NCBI RefSeq assembly: GCF_047495875.1 | Contig: NC_092497.1 | Span: 79,329,749-79,393,748 of the forward strand | Direction of reading: 5' to 3' | Length of the DNA stretch: 64,000 nucleotides | From: Pithys albifrons albifrons | Taxonomy: Eukaryota; Chordata; Aves; Passeriformes; Thamnophilidae | In this document: positions 49,766 to 62,184 of the stretch, in pieces | Numbering within the stretch: the first letter of the stretch is position 1 | Layout of the letters: each line of letters starts with the position of its first letter | Made by a program: the position numbers and the translations under genes | The notes under the pieces: model-generated | Database searches by the model: none | The model's input: the letters and a program-made list of their open reading frames with translations, nothing else | Told to the model about the DNA's origin: nothing

Positions 49766-51439
49766 TCGAACTGTAGGTGCAAACAGACGATAGAGACCAG
49801 AAGGCTCTGCAAAAAGAGATGCTGGCATTCATTTCTTCTTCTTTTTTAATTTCTTCTAAAGGAGAGTCTCAGATTAAAGTGTTTATTTAAAAACAGCAAA
49901 TTGAATTGAGACTGTAGGCCTATAATATAATTAAGCAGAGACCATCAACTGATCACAGCAGCCAAATCCACCTGATCTGCCTTCCACAACAATGGTGTAA
50001 AGACAGTATCTCTGTTTTTAAAAGAATGCACTTTATCCAGATTTTTAACAGTGTAACCAAGGGCAGATTTAGCCTAGCTTGCTCAGTGGGCTCCAGAGCT
50101 CACAATACACATGCAACAATGCACAGATGTGTAGTGAAGTTTGAAAAACATGTTCTGTCTTTTTACAAAGTGTGTACAATGAATATTAAACAACCCCCTG
50201 AAGTTCAGGTTCCACTCACCTAGAATCAGCACTGCAATTCCTATTATACACTGCACTATGTGGAATGCTAATGACTATTTAAACTAATTCAGAGTGAATG
50301 TGTAAAGAATCAGGGCAGTGACAGGGATACAGCAAATTATAAGTGTCATTTGTACTGTAGCTTTATATATTCCTTTCCTTTTTCTTTATTTCAACATGAC
50401 TTTTTTTCAAAATTGACTATCTTTGACAGCCTTGGAGGACAGAAAATGAGGTTTCCACATCGAAATGGTCAAGACACTCACAGGCTAATTTTGATTTAGT
50501 AAAAAGGGAAAGCTACCACATACCAGAAGGTTGGGGCGATCGATTGAATCATAAAAAAATGGATAGGAAGTTTCATTTGAAGTGTGGTATACGGAAATTC
50601 CCTGTCAGCCACAATGCTTTGTAACCTCTTACTTGCGTTATAAATATATTTGCATCAGATTTCAGAGAATTACAGCACTAAAATATCAGCAAGTCTTAGC
50701 TAGGCGATAGCAAGCAAGTGATGTGACAGTCAATTATTTACACATACACAATGACATACAATCTGCATTAGCATATCTCACCTTTTCCTTCCGTATTCTG
50801 AAAAATACCACAGCTCATACATCAATCAACAGTAGTCTGAGGACTTCACTTTCTGAAGTGCAGTACACCTTCCACTTGCTAACTCAAAAGTGAGTTAGTG
50901 TCTTTTTTTAATTGATTTTTGTGTGAGGATTTTGTTTGTGGGTTTTTTTATTATTTTAGTTTGGGGTTTTGTTGATTTGGGGTTTTGTTTTGTTTCATTT
51001 TGTTTTTCCTGACAGGGTTTGTTGTGGCTTGAAAGAACCAGCATTCAGATAAATATTTGCCTTAAGCTGTGGCCAACTACAGTTAAAAGGATCTACTGCA
51101 CATTCTGGTTTTGTGCTTCTATTCTCACAGAGGGTGTCTTCCCCAAATTATCACTTCAGTAGATGCCAGTCTAAAATTGCTTCATTATTGGACAAATATA
51201 TCTTGTGAGGAATGCTTCCTTGAAAAGGAAGCCATAATCTTTTTTTTTTTTTTAGAGGAAACTTGCACAAAACTGAACTATAAATTCTCTGACAAACATA
51301 CTGGCACAAAAACATGAGCACCTGACAAAAGTGTATCCAGAAGAACCTACTTGGCTTCAAAGTAAGTTCTGCTCTTCTGAAGAAGAATCAAGTTCTGCTC
51401 TTCTAAGAAGCTGTAATACTTTTCAAGACAAATACAAAA
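49766..51439. other. Unannotated DNA, nothing recognised
   Basis: A GTTTT-rich low-complexity patch spans 50905-51010. No supported gene. Confidence 0.35.
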
Positions 51440-52565
51440 TGTTAAATTTGGGGACAGACCTAGATTGTGGATACTCTAAAGTACCTTGATACCCTGTGAA
51501 ACAGGGTAAGGTAAAGGTCTATGGCCTGGGCCCAAGGCCTGACAATGTGACCATAACCTTTAGAACTCAGCATGAGTGTGATTTTGCAAAATGTACCTGC
51601 TCACAAGCAGGGACCTACCCAAGTGAAAGGGTAAAATAAAACCTGGAGAGAAGTGCTTCAGCACACAGCAGTGCTAATCAGTAACTTTACAAGGGGGCTG
51701 GTGGGATAGTTGCTTGAAATGACAAGACTGTAACAGCCATGTAATAGTAAGTATAGGAATAGGTAACCAAGTGTATATTTGATAAGACTACAAACCAAAC
51801 TTTGTACCAACTCGTGAAGAATGTATGTGACAAATAAATTCAGGGCTTGTTTGTTAAAGCGTATAAAAACCCCTGGAATTTTGCCACGTCAGACACGTAC
51901 ATGGAAGTGCTAACCCCTATGTGTGCCCCAGTGTGGTAGTTTTGGCCTAGGTAGCCCTTAGTTTTAGTTAGGCTTACATTAGGCCTTAATTTGAGTAGGC
52001 CCTGATAGTGTAATGTAGATTAGGAGGACTTAAAAAACCAAAGAAATATTTCATACCAGATGATGCAAACTGAGATACAAAGGAGGTGTAGGAGGTGCCT
52101 CGTCCTCTTTCTCCTTCATGGCCGGGTGCTGAGCAGACCTTCTATCACCGTGCTGGAAGTGTTAGGCCTTGCCACTGCCTTACAGCTGCTTGGTTCAGGA
52201 AGTAAACATTTCTTTGCCATTGGTTTTCTTTTTTTTTTTTTTCCCTTCCTTTCTTGCTGGGTGTTTCTTGGCTGAGGTGGTTGAATCTGTTTTATTGGGT
52301 GGGTGACTCGTGTGAATTTACATTTGTATATATATGTGTTATATCATAGTTTGTTTTTAATTTTCTCTCTTCTGTGTAAATATAAAAGCCTTGCCATTTT
52401 AAGTTTTACTTCTAGGGTTTTTTCCTCCCCTTCCCTCAGGGTTGTGGTGGGGCTCTGGCTCTGTATTGTGCAGTTGGCATTTTGCCAGCTCAGCCTAACA
52501 CACTCAGCTGAATAAATGTGTGCTTTCCTATACAGTGCACCTGCATAGTGGATTCCTCTGAATCA
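51440..52565 (+). repeat. Probable outer LTR split by a nested LTR
   Basis: Sequence left of 51932 carries a TATA box (GCGTATAAAAACCCC near 51860) and CAGACACGTACATGGAAGTG. Sequence right of 52502 continues with GCTGAATAAATGTGTGC, an AATAAA poly(A) signal. If the family A LTR between them is removed, TATA box and AATAAA lie about 80 bp apart, as in a compact LTR. Both outer limits are uncertain because no target duplication was found. Confidence 0.4.
51932..52502 (+). repeat. Solo LTR, family A (copy 3, nested)
   Basis: It starts TGTGGTAGTTTTGGCC and ends GCCAGCTCAGCCTAACACA. The flanks CCCAG (51927-51931) and CTCAG (52503-52507) form a 5-bp duplication with one transition. It shares its start, the TATATGTGTTATATCA-type block and the GCAGTTGGCATTTTGCCAGC block with copy 1. 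It has landed inside another LTR-like unit. Confidence 0.8.
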
Positions 52566-55500
52566 CCTGTTATTAAATAAGACTCTGCTTCAAGATACAT
52601 TAAATACAGCACAGTATATTTCTACAGAGGAAGTTCTCAGCTAGAAATGTGTCTACATTTCTACATTCTCCTCTGGACTGATAGGCTGATTCCTACTTTC
52701 TTCTTCACCCTTCCATGCTCAAAGCAGCACAGTGGGAGGTAAACTGGTTGCAACAAGAACTGTTTTTTTCCAGGACAGAGATAGCAAAGCTGTTGCTGCT
52801 ATGGCTTTGCAAAATGCTCATGGAGTAGGAGGGATGGAGGGAGACTCATCAGTATCTTCCTGAATGGGTGTGCAATACTGGGGGGAAAGAGAACAGGAGA
52901 ACCAATTAATTTTTAAAAAGCAGATTGCTATGTAGCAGTCCTTGAGGTTTACTCAGTTTATGGCATCCTTTTCCATAATTAAAACAATAAGGGGGGGTTG
53001 TTAATTTTGGAGCAGATGCATAACGTACTTCTTTACTGCCCCATATTGAATAATTTTAAAGGTAGAGAGCTTATTTTAAAGATTTATTCTTTCGAGCTCC
53101 ATTTCTGGGAACGAATTCTGAGCACAGATTTGTGTTGTTTGCACACAACTCCTGCCAAACATATTCCAGCAGGACTTTATCTTACCATCAGGATTTCATT
53201 TTACCAGTATTTTAGCAAAACAAAATATGCAGCTAAAGGCTAAGATAAAGATTGGGAGGTCAAGTAAACCTAAAGATAGCAAAAGAAGAAAAAAAAAAGG
53301 AAGAATAAAGCAACAGAAGCGCCAGCCTTTTGCTGAAGCCACATGTTAAAAATAAGACTACACAGCATTAGCCACAGCCAGCCTGACTTGCATCTCAACG
53401 TCTGAGCAGTGCTGGGCTGTGCTTTCCTGACACCAAGTGGTTCATCCGTAGAGGTGCATTCTGCCAGTCACTTGAACTGCTCCTCCCCTTTCAAAAGGAC
53501 GTTGTATTCAAAGGTGCTTTTGAGGACAATGGTCCTTAGTCTGTCCTTGGTTGGGTTACAGGTCCTAAGACACTCTCTTACAAGAATGCCACATAATGTC
53601 ACCTAAACTTTATTTTTATTTCACTCCAGCCCTTTACCTTTCAAATGAATTTTCTTTCATTCAAACCCAAAATACTGTTCAACTCAGAAGTCAGAGTAAG
53701 TATTTTAAAAGATCCCATCTAAGAGAAACCATATGCACATTCTGGAGGGTAAAGCACCGACATATTTTAAACACAATATATTTTAAAAAAGAATTCATTA
53801 AAATAAAAAGAAACACATACTAATACTAAGCCTAACACGGAACAGACTTGTCCCCTTCCCCCACTGCTATTACAGAAGCAAGGCAAGAAACAAAATATAC
53901 CAGCTACGAAGAAAAGAAGAATAGCAAAAAAATGCCAGCATGGTCATCATTTTGTTGAGACCAAGTTTTTCTCAATTTCAATGATTGTTTACACCCAGAT
54001 GTCTTTAGACTCTCTCAGTTATAAAAAAAATCTGCTCCTACTGAGTGTGATCAGCATTCAGGAAAAAAAAGTTCCACTTTCAAATTTTTATGTGAAATTA
54101 ACAGTTAAAATGAGTCCAATTATGTTGATTTCTGCTTCATGTAAGGCAGCTAACACCACAGTTCCTACATATTTTCAACTCTTTAGGCCATTCAATGAAC
54201 ACTTCACAGTGGACTCTGATCATTTTGTGTCTCTGGTGGAAATTTAAGCCAAGTATGTTCAAATCTCATTTTCTTACTGATTTCTTTAATGCCTGACTTT
54301 TCCAGTAATATAATTCTGTCAGCAGTAACACATATCGGGGGAAAAAAAAGATTTTCCTAGCAGGAAAGCACTACAAATTGCAGTTTAACTTCATTTTTAT
54401 TTTATGCATTAGCTTACTTTCTAGTCAGGCAATCTCCTTGAAGAGCCTTCCTCATCTGTCCAGAGCTTTTTAACTCTATGGCTCTTGAGAGAATAGCTTT
54501 TGCATCAATCTCTAAATGTAAAAGAAAGGAGGGTGGGAAGAATAGATTAAGGGCTCTTGAATGGATACTAGAAGTCAAATAAGAGACTGTGGAAAATCAT
54601 GGAAACTATAGCAACCTTCTGGTAATGTATTTGTTTATAAAAAGAAAATTAACTGCAGCATCTACATCAGATAAAGCTGGTGCCCACCACCAGCTTCAGA
54701 TATTAATCATTACAGCAGCTTTGCTCAGGTAATGATCACAGGGAAAGTTTATTGTTAGTAGTTTCTTGTGATAAAGAAAAACAGTTCCTGAATAGTAAGA
54801 CAGACATGAAAAATAAATATTTTCTCAGTCTTCCTATTAGCTCAGAGCTTTGCAAGTCTCACCTCTGGTAAATGAAGGCACTCGGTTTCTTTGAAGGAAG
54901 TCAGTGTGTGAATGCGTTGTTACAACATATAATTTCTGAATAGTTTCCCTTCCATTTATTTTAATTTTTCTTCTCTATTTTCAGTTGTTATGTCCAGTGG
55001 ACACTCTAACATTGTTGAGGAGGAGCGATTTTCAAAGAGACATTTCTGCTAACAAAGGAGAAGTGCAATTGATTTCTATTTCAGTTTTAGTTGTTTCATA
55101 GGTACCAAGTCACAAGACATAACCACAGACTAAACAAGCCAAAAGGCAAGTGAAACAGATTTGGCTGTTTAGGCAGATCAAAAGGACTGTTACTCATGCA
55201 TAAACCACCCAAGAGCTGAGGGAAACAAGAAGAAATGAATGGCAGAAAGAAAACATTAAGAAGCAAACCCAGCTCCTCAAATTGTGGCTGTTTTGCTTAT
55301 GACGGGTCCCTGAGTGTAACCCAATCAGTTTTGGATGCTCTTATAAGAGCGCATATGAGAGGTACATGAAAGGTGGATCCCCCACTATCTCTTTCTGAAC
55401 ACTCAGTAATGGTTCTGTTTCAAGCCTGGAACTAAGAATTTCATAAATACTTGTGTCCTTTAAGTGTTATTATATACTATATCAATCTTTTGAAAGACTA

Positions 55501-57480
55501 TTAAATCTGAAACTTTATTAAGTGTAACTCATACAAAATATTCTTTTTAAGGTAACAAGTAACTATCAAATAGCACCTGTTTCTAGGTAGATAGCTGGCA
55601 TTAACACTGGTAACTTCACAGGTAGTACTCCTACCCCAAAGATAGTATTAAACAATGTACTGGCATGGCGCCAGGCTGAATTATTGGCTGTGCTGTCTTT
55701 AGGACACAATATTAAACCTATGGGAAGTGTTTATGGTCCTCAGAGATCTCCACTACACTGTGGACAAGGTTATCCCTGGAGTTCTGACTACATCACATTT
55801 TCATAATTGCATTTTGTCAACCTAAATTTTCCATTGCATTTTTGTTTAAATACTCTACACTCCTTTGCCTCTTGTCTTAAACTGATGTGTAGCATTTGTG
55901 CACACTTAGAAGCCCACATGTTGAGAAGTGCTTGACAAGGTCATGCCACAGCTTCACTGGAAATGCACTTTATTTTACTCAGACTTGAGAAGAGTGGTAC
56001 AGAATGTGGTACAGCCACATTCCTCCCCTAGAAGTACAAGTCATGTGCTCTTAATTTGAAGTGGGACAGGCTAGACATTGCAGCATTTACAGAAAACATT
56101 AAAAAGATGTGGCCAGTGGTACCTTCAATATTTCCAGTTTCAAGTTCAGGTAGCTTTAAAGCAAAATCTTTTCAAAGGTGTCACATCTGGGGTTCTTTTT
56201 GAGTTGAATTCCAATTTTTACATATGTGATCATTATTTTCAACCTTCTGTTTGTTACAGAAGCAGAACTAGTAAATTGGTAGTGAAAGTTTGTGATTTCA
56301 CGCTGACATATCACTGAAATAGTTGATAATATCAGAGGCTGCTGCACTCATGACATACTTTTTTCCCATTCCCTCCACCTTTTACAAGCCTTTCAGTGCA
56401 AATGTTGTGGCATGCTTGCTTAGAAGCAAACCACCATTTGGATCCCACAAATGCTTAAAAAATGCAGAAGAATGCTCAAATGAGGAGATAGTGCACCCCA
56501 GAAAATGGAATTTTTACACCCACAGCAGATAGCTCTTCCACTTTATGCGAAACAACTCTTTCCAGGACTCTAAGTGTTTAGAACTTGAGGGAGGTATGAC
56601 CTCTCTTTTGGCTTATAGTACTTAAATTTGTGTCTGCAGACAGATTGTATCACCCTTTCTGTGCAAAGACTGGTCTATCCATCATTTGTCACAGCAAGCC
56701 AGCTAGCTCTTGATTTAACGTTTTTTTTTCTGGGACTGGAATCCAGCAAGGAACTTACTCTGGAAGATTGCCATCAATTTTTGTTTTCAAAGTAGAAGTT
56801 TCAAATCAAATAAAAACTCTCTTATCTAAGTAACCTCACAAATAAGAACACATTTCAGATATTTTTATCATCTGAAATTTCTCTAGAAAGCTAAAATAGT
56901 GTCCCACTGAAACTTCTCACATCTTGTCCACAATAAGAAGTATAGATACTCTGAAAATCTTCATGTTTGTACATGTCTTTTCCTGTAGAATCATCCCTTA
57001 TTCTGATTTAGTCTCATATTTGCAAGTTATTTCTGATGAGTTAAAAAACTACAATCACAAGTGGAGTTATTCAGCAATAGTTGCAGAAATTAATTTTACA
57101 TCTACTTTAATCAGAATAAATTTTCAAGTGTGAACAAGCTCCTTATTACATTATTAGAAAAAGAGGCTGAATTACTATGATCTGTTTCGAATATAGCTGC
57201 ACATATATACAAGGAAAAACAACTAAAACGTATGATTTTCAAAAGTACCTTATTAAAGCTTTTATCAAAAGTCCCTTTCATAATGATGCAGAGGACAGGC
57301 CACAGAAGCAGCACTCCAAAGCAGCTATTTATTCCTCTAACTATGTGAAAAATGTATTACGGAAAAAAAGAATAATTACATATGCATCTCCAAGTGGAAC
57401 ATACTTCTTGAAGAAGTAATTTTTAGAGTAGAATAAATATGTCTACAGACTAAGCCAATAAAAAATTATTCCGTAAATTT
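52566..57480. other. Unannotated DNA, nothing firmly recognised
   Basis: Features too weak to call are an acceptor-like pyrimidine tract ending at about 54984 and a 72-codon stop-free run at 55591-55806 (+). Other open frames are short and AT-rich. Confidence 0.35.
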
Positions 57481-57492
57481 AAATACATAAAT
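57481..57492. repeat. Left target-site duplication of the SINE tail insert
   Basis: AAATACATAAAT is repeated exactly at 57569-57580. Confidence 0.85.
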
Positions 57493-57568
57493 GTATGTAT
57501 GGCCAGACTTCGCGAATGAAGATTTGGGAAGGGCTCTCCCCACATGGGTGTGCCCTTCCAGCCTGCAC
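57493..57568 (-). mobile_element. Severely 5'-truncated SINE/RTE 3' end
   Basis: Seventy-six bases lie between perfect 12-bp duplications. On the minus strand it reads GTGCAGGCTGGAAGGGCAC..., then CCCAAATCTTCATTCGCGAA and GTCTGGCCATACATAC. The first part matches the SINE at 49466, which pairs the same block with the tail. The final ~35 bases also match the RTE LINE end (31575-31608). Dead on arrival, it documents a real retrotransposition event ending in this tail. Confidence 0.85.
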
Positions 57569-57580
57569 AAATACATAAAT
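57569..57580. repeat. Right target-site duplication of the SINE tail insert
   Basis: AAATACATAAAT is identical to 57481-57492. Confidence 0.85.
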
Positions 57581-59256
57581 ACCTACAAACATAATCCCTG
57601 CTTAGGGTCACCTGCCTTAGCAATTAGCAGTCTACTAAGCAGTAGGAAGGAATAAAAAATTCAATTCTGATTAGTTTTTTTTTCTGTCTTAACGGTCTTT
57701 TCATGTAAGAAAAGCAACAACAGCTGTAACTAGTCAGAAAGTAACACATCAAATTGCATTAGCAAGAAGTGATTCCTGCTGGCCTGGCAATTTTAGATGC
57801 TGCTGTGTTGATCCCATTTGGACTGTCAACCAGATTTCTTCTCTCTTCTGATATTTTCAAACAAGAACTATTGCTTCTTTAAATAATTTCCCTTCACAGA
57901 ATTAACAATAGCAGCAGCACAGAAACACATATATATGTTACAGATTGATTGTTATGATAGCTAATTTATTTGTGTGACCAAACTGGTTTTGAAATCACTA
58001 GGGTTTATGTCAGGACCTTGGAAACCATTACTGGGCCACAGCTTGAGTGCTGAAGTGCCTCATGAGAATTTTTAAAAAGTGGCTGTTTATCACAAGAATA
58101 AGTTCATTCAGTTAAAAAAAAAAATCTGACTTGTACTATGCAGAAACAGCAGAAACTGTGTTTAACAAACTGTTGATGTATAAAAATCAACATCAAGAAA
58201 ACTAAGTTAAAATTCTTGAAAACCTTTTACAGAGGAACAGTGAGGAAAATTAAAAAAGAAATACAGTTTAAAGGAATCTAATTAGTCACTTTTCATTCCT
58301 TTTCCATTATTTTCATTTTTTATTTAAGTGTGAAATCTGGGGTAGCAGACAGAAGGACATTGTATATCTTTACAACATTAACGATGATGGTGTAAAGAAA
58401 CAGTAGTACATAAATTTGAACTAATTTGAATTCCATTTTATCCATATGCAAAGAAAAATAACACTACTTTTGCATTTACAGACATTTCCGTTAAAGAACT
58501 TGTGTTTTAGATGATATGTTAAAATACTTTAATTTATGATTGCCTGAAACTAAAGTATATTTAATGTATTTATATTCCCCCTTTTATTCTGTTCTTCATT
58601 TTTGCTGCTACTTTTTTGCATAAACAAAGCACAGCATTAGAATTTTATGTATAAAGATAATTGAAAATAGCAATCAAAAATAAGGAAAGAATAAATAGCC
58701 ACATTAAGAAGAAAGAATCTTCTGAAGAAAATTGACATCTTTTTTGAAGCAAATAACATGATTATGATGCAAACATAAGAAGAAAAACAGCTTTCTTATT
58801 TAAGATACAGAAGGGGCCATATTTTTGAGCTTTTAGTCAATTATCATCTTTCAAAGCATCAAGCACAGAATTCATGCCAACATCCATAATAACTCCAGAT
58901 GCAAAAGGCTTTCAGGGCTGAACAATCCATGTCAATTCTAGCATGAATTGTACTCACTATAGTAAAAGATTTGTTGTCAACAAACCAAACACACCATTTC
59001 CACTGGAGAGAATTTTAAAGGCCTTCCTAGGAGACCCAGCTGGGAAGATGTAATCTCTAAAGTTCGTGACAGACAGTTCATGTGATGGACATCAGACACT
59101 TTATCTTTTGACTCCTTTTTCTTATTTGAATCATTTCTTAAGGAAGTCTTCATAAAATTAAAACTGACTTACTCCATTGGAGTTTGGCACATACATCATC
59201 TCAGTCAGTCACACAGTATTAAGAGACCATTAGAAAAAAAAATTTAGTTTTTTTTC
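57581..59256. other. Unannotated DNA, nothing recognised
   Basis: Strongly AT-rich; no supported feature. Confidence 0.4.
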
Positions 59257-59299
59257 AGGGCAGGTGGGTGGACATCTGTGAGATATCTGCTGGGAGCTT

Positions 59300-60550
59300 C
59301 ATACTGCAGAGAAGAGGCAGTCAAGGAGGTTCCTGGAATGTGTAGAGGACAATTTCCTTCATCAGCTGGTAAATGAGCCTACCAGGGGTAAGGCCCCACT
59401 AGACCTACTGTTTACAAACAGAGAGGGGCTGGTAGATGATGTAGTGGTTGGAGGTCACCTGGGGCATAGTGACCATGAAATAATAGAATTTTCAGTCCTC
59501 AGGGATGTAAGGAGAGCCAACATTAAAACCTCTACTCTGGACTTCCAGAGAGCAGATTTTGGCCTATTCAAAAAACTGATTCAGAGCATACCCTGGGAAA
59601 CAACCCTTAAAGGCAAGGGGGTCCAGGAGGGATGGACATCTTTTAAGAAGGAAATTTTGAGTGCACAGCAACAGGCTGTCCCAGTGTGCCCAAAGGCCAG
59701 CCGGAGGGGAAGACGGCCAGCTTGGTTAAATAGGGAGATTCTGCAAGAAATCAGGGATAAAAAGAAAGTTTACAGACTATGGAAAAAAGGGCTGGCTACT
59801 TATGAAGAATTTACAGATAGAGCTAGGTCATGCAGGAAAAAAATTAGGGAAAGAAAAGTGGAATTTGAAGTAAATTTGGCTATTTCAGTAAGGGATAACA
59901 AAAAGTCCTTTTATAAATACATTAATAACAAAAGGAGGGGCAAGGAAAACCTCCATTTTCTGTTGGACTTGGAAGGAATTATAGTTAAGGAAGATGAGGA
60001 GAAGGCTGAGGTACTTAACACCTACTTTGCCTCAGTTTTCACCAGTAAGACAGGTGGCCCTCAAGACAACTGGCCTCTGGAGCTGGTGGACAGGGAGAGG
60101 GAGCTGAATAGCCCTCCTGTATTCCAGGAGGATATAGTTACTGACTTACTGAGCCAGCTGGATCCTCACAAGTCTATGGGACCAGATGGGATCCATCCCA
60201 GGGTGATGAGGGAGCTGGCAGAAGAGCTTGCCAAACTGCTCTCCATCATCTTCCAACAGTCCTGTCTCCTTAGGGAGGTCCCAGATGATTGGAGGGTGGC
60301 GAATGTCACCCCAATCCACAAAAAGGGCTGCAAGCAGGACCCAGGCAACTCCAGGCCTGTCAGCCTGACCTCTGTGCCTGGCAGGGTTATGGAGCAGTTC
60401 ATCCTGAGTGCAATCACACAGCACCTTCAGGGTGGACGAGGGATTAGACCCAGCCAGCAGGGGTTTAGGAGGGGCAGGTCCTGTCTGACCAACCTGATCT
60501 CTTTTTACGATCAAGTGACCCACCTGGTGGATGAGGGGAAGGCTCTGGAT
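59300..60550 (+). pseudogene. CR1 ORF2 fragment: endonuclease end, linker, RT start
   Basis: Readable residues include LVNEPTRGKAPLDLLFTNRE, then HLGHSDHEIIEF (59456-59490), which contains the SDH catalytic block of the AP-type endonuclease. The linker follows (RRGRRPAWLNREIL, KEKAEVLNTYFASVFT-like). The RT fingers come next: HKSMGPDGIHPRVMRELAEE, DDWRVANVTPIHKKG and NSRPVSLTSVPGRVMEQFIL. The open frame beginning at the ATG at 59444 is really internal to ORF2. Near 60550 a one-base loss shifts the frame, and the annotated frame then reads out-of-frame to a stop at 60617. Confidence 0.92.
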
Positions 60551-61380
60551 GTGTCTATCTGGACTTCAGCAAGGCCTTTGACACTGTCTCCCATAATATA
60601 CTCCTGGAAAAGCTGGTAGCCCATGGCCTGGACAAGTGTACCCTCTCCTGGAATAAGAGCTGGCTGGAGGGTCGGGCCCAGAGAGTGCTGGTGAATGGAG
60701 CTGCATCCAGCTGGTGGCCAGTCACCAGTGGTGTTCCCCAGGGGTCTGTGTTGGGTCCAGTCCTGTTTAACATCTTTATTGATGATTTAGATGAGGGGAT
60801 TGAGTCCATCATCAGCAAATTTGCTGATGACACCAAGTTGGGAGGGAATGTCAACCTGCTGGAAGGCAGGAGGGCTCTGCAGAGGGGTCTGGATAGACTT
60901 GAGAGATGGGCTGATTCCAATGGGATGAAGTTCAACAAGGCCAAGTGCCGGGTCCTGCACTTTGGCCACAACAACCCCCTGCAGCGCTACAGGCTGGGCA
61001 CAGAGTGGCTGGAGAGCAGCCAGGCAGAAAGGGACCCTGGAGTACTAATTGACAGCAAGCTCAACATGAGCCAACAGTGTGCCCAGGTGGCCAAGAAGGC
61101 CAAGGGGATCCTGGCCTGTATCAAAAATAGCATGGCCAGCAGGCCCAGGGCAGTGACCCTTCCCCTGTACTCTGCATTGGTGAGGCCACACCTTGAGTAC
61201 TGTGTTCAGTTCTGGGCCCCTCAGTTCAGAAAGGATATTGAGGTGCTGGAGCGAGTCCAGAGAAGAGCAACAAGGCTGGTGAAGGGACTGGAGCACAAGT
61301 CCTATGGGGAGAGGCTGAGGGAGCTGGGGGTGTTCAGCCTGGAGAAGAGGAGGCTCAGAGGTGACCTCAGCACTGTCTAG
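60551..61380 (+). pseudogene. CR1 ORF2 fragment: RT palm and thumb
   Basis: After the frame change the RT continues with [24 protein letters not shown] sequence at 60555-60615, readable only in the new frame. Then come [30 protein letters not shown] (catalytic FADD at 60820-60831), [15 protein letters not shown] and [13 protein letters not shown]. An in-frame TAG at 61378-61380 cuts the protein before its last ~80 residues. The 231-codon frame starting at 60685 is this internal segment and not an independent gene. Confidence 0.93.
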
Positions 61381-61626
61381 AACTACCTGAAGGGAAGTTA
61401 TAGCCAGGTGGGGGCTGGTCTGTTCTCGCAGGCACTCAGCAATAGGACAAGGGGGCATGGGCTTAAGCTCTGCCAGGGGAAATTTAAGTTGGATATCAGA
61501 AAAAAATTCTTTCCAGAGAGAGTAATCAGGCATTGGAATGGGCTGCCCAGAGAGGTGGTGGATTCACCATCCCTAGAGATTTTTAAACACAGACTGGCCG
61601 TGGCGCTGGGTGCCATGATCTGGTAA
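61381..61626 (+). pseudogene. CR1 ORF2 C-terminal end after nonsense codon
   Basis: In the same frame as the RT, after the TAG at 61378, the sequence continues with [39 protein letters not shown] and [20 protein letters not shown], and ends at a TAA at 61624-61626. This is the conserved CR1 C-terminus, so the TAG is a disabling point change and not the natural stop. Confidence 0.9.
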
Positions 61627-61706
61627 ATGGACTGGAGTTGGACCAAGGGTTGGACTCGATGATCTTGGAGGTCTTTTCCAACCCAATCGATTCTATGATT
61701 CTATGG
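61627..61706 (+). repeat. CR1 3' UTR and terminal repeat
   Basis: The short 3' region contains GGACTCGATGATCTTGGAGG and TCTTTTCCAACCCAATCG and ends in the tandem ATTCTATG repeat used by CR1 reverse transcriptase to recognise its template. Confidence 0.93.
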
Positions 61707-62184
61707 GACATGGATTTGTAGTCCTCAGGATACAAGCAGTTAGACAAGCTTCCAAAAAAAAAAAAAAACAAATCTACCACTTTTTGAGAATTGCCCTGGG
61801 TTCCTAATTGATCCCTCTAGCAAAGAGGCCCAAGAGATATCTGATGTTAGTGATGCTACCCTTAATTGTATACCAGGAAATAAATGAGGTCTGTTTCAAG
61901 TGTGTGCTAAAATTAACTCAAGCTATTAGTCTCCACCAAAAATATTACACCATCCACTGGTTTCAGGAAGGGAATTCTTAATTGTTGCCAACATAAAAGA
62001 GTCATTTGAACTGAATCCACAACTAAGCCCTCTATGAACACATAAAATAGAAATAGTAGCTGGGAACAACTCTGCTCTACTATACCTCCTAACTGCTCTG
62101 CTCTGCTATACCTTCTCACAGTATGCTTTTCCTGCATAGGCAAAAACCAGTGGAATACTGGAGGGAGGGGAGAGGGAGAAATAA
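61707..62184. other. Unannotated DNA between CR1 and microsatellite
   Basis: An A run lies at about 61755-61770; nothing else was recognised. Confidence 0.4.

Larger units (their letters stand above)
59257..61706 (+). mobile_element. CR1 LINE, 5' truncated, little decayed
   Basis: The copy starts within the ORF2 endonuclease and runs to the CR1 3' terminus, ending CGATTCTATGATTCTATGGG. The left limit is where CR1-like protein first becomes readable and could be off by some tens of bases. It is the best-preserved CR1 in the window and GC-richer than its flanks. No target duplication is expected to be obvious for CR1. It is inactive because it lacks the 5' part and has two frame-breaking changes. 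Confidence 0.95.

Noticed and set aside
60146..60974. Minus-strand frames of 125 and 139 codons
   Set aside because: They are shadows of the CR1 reverse transcriptase on the plus strand.
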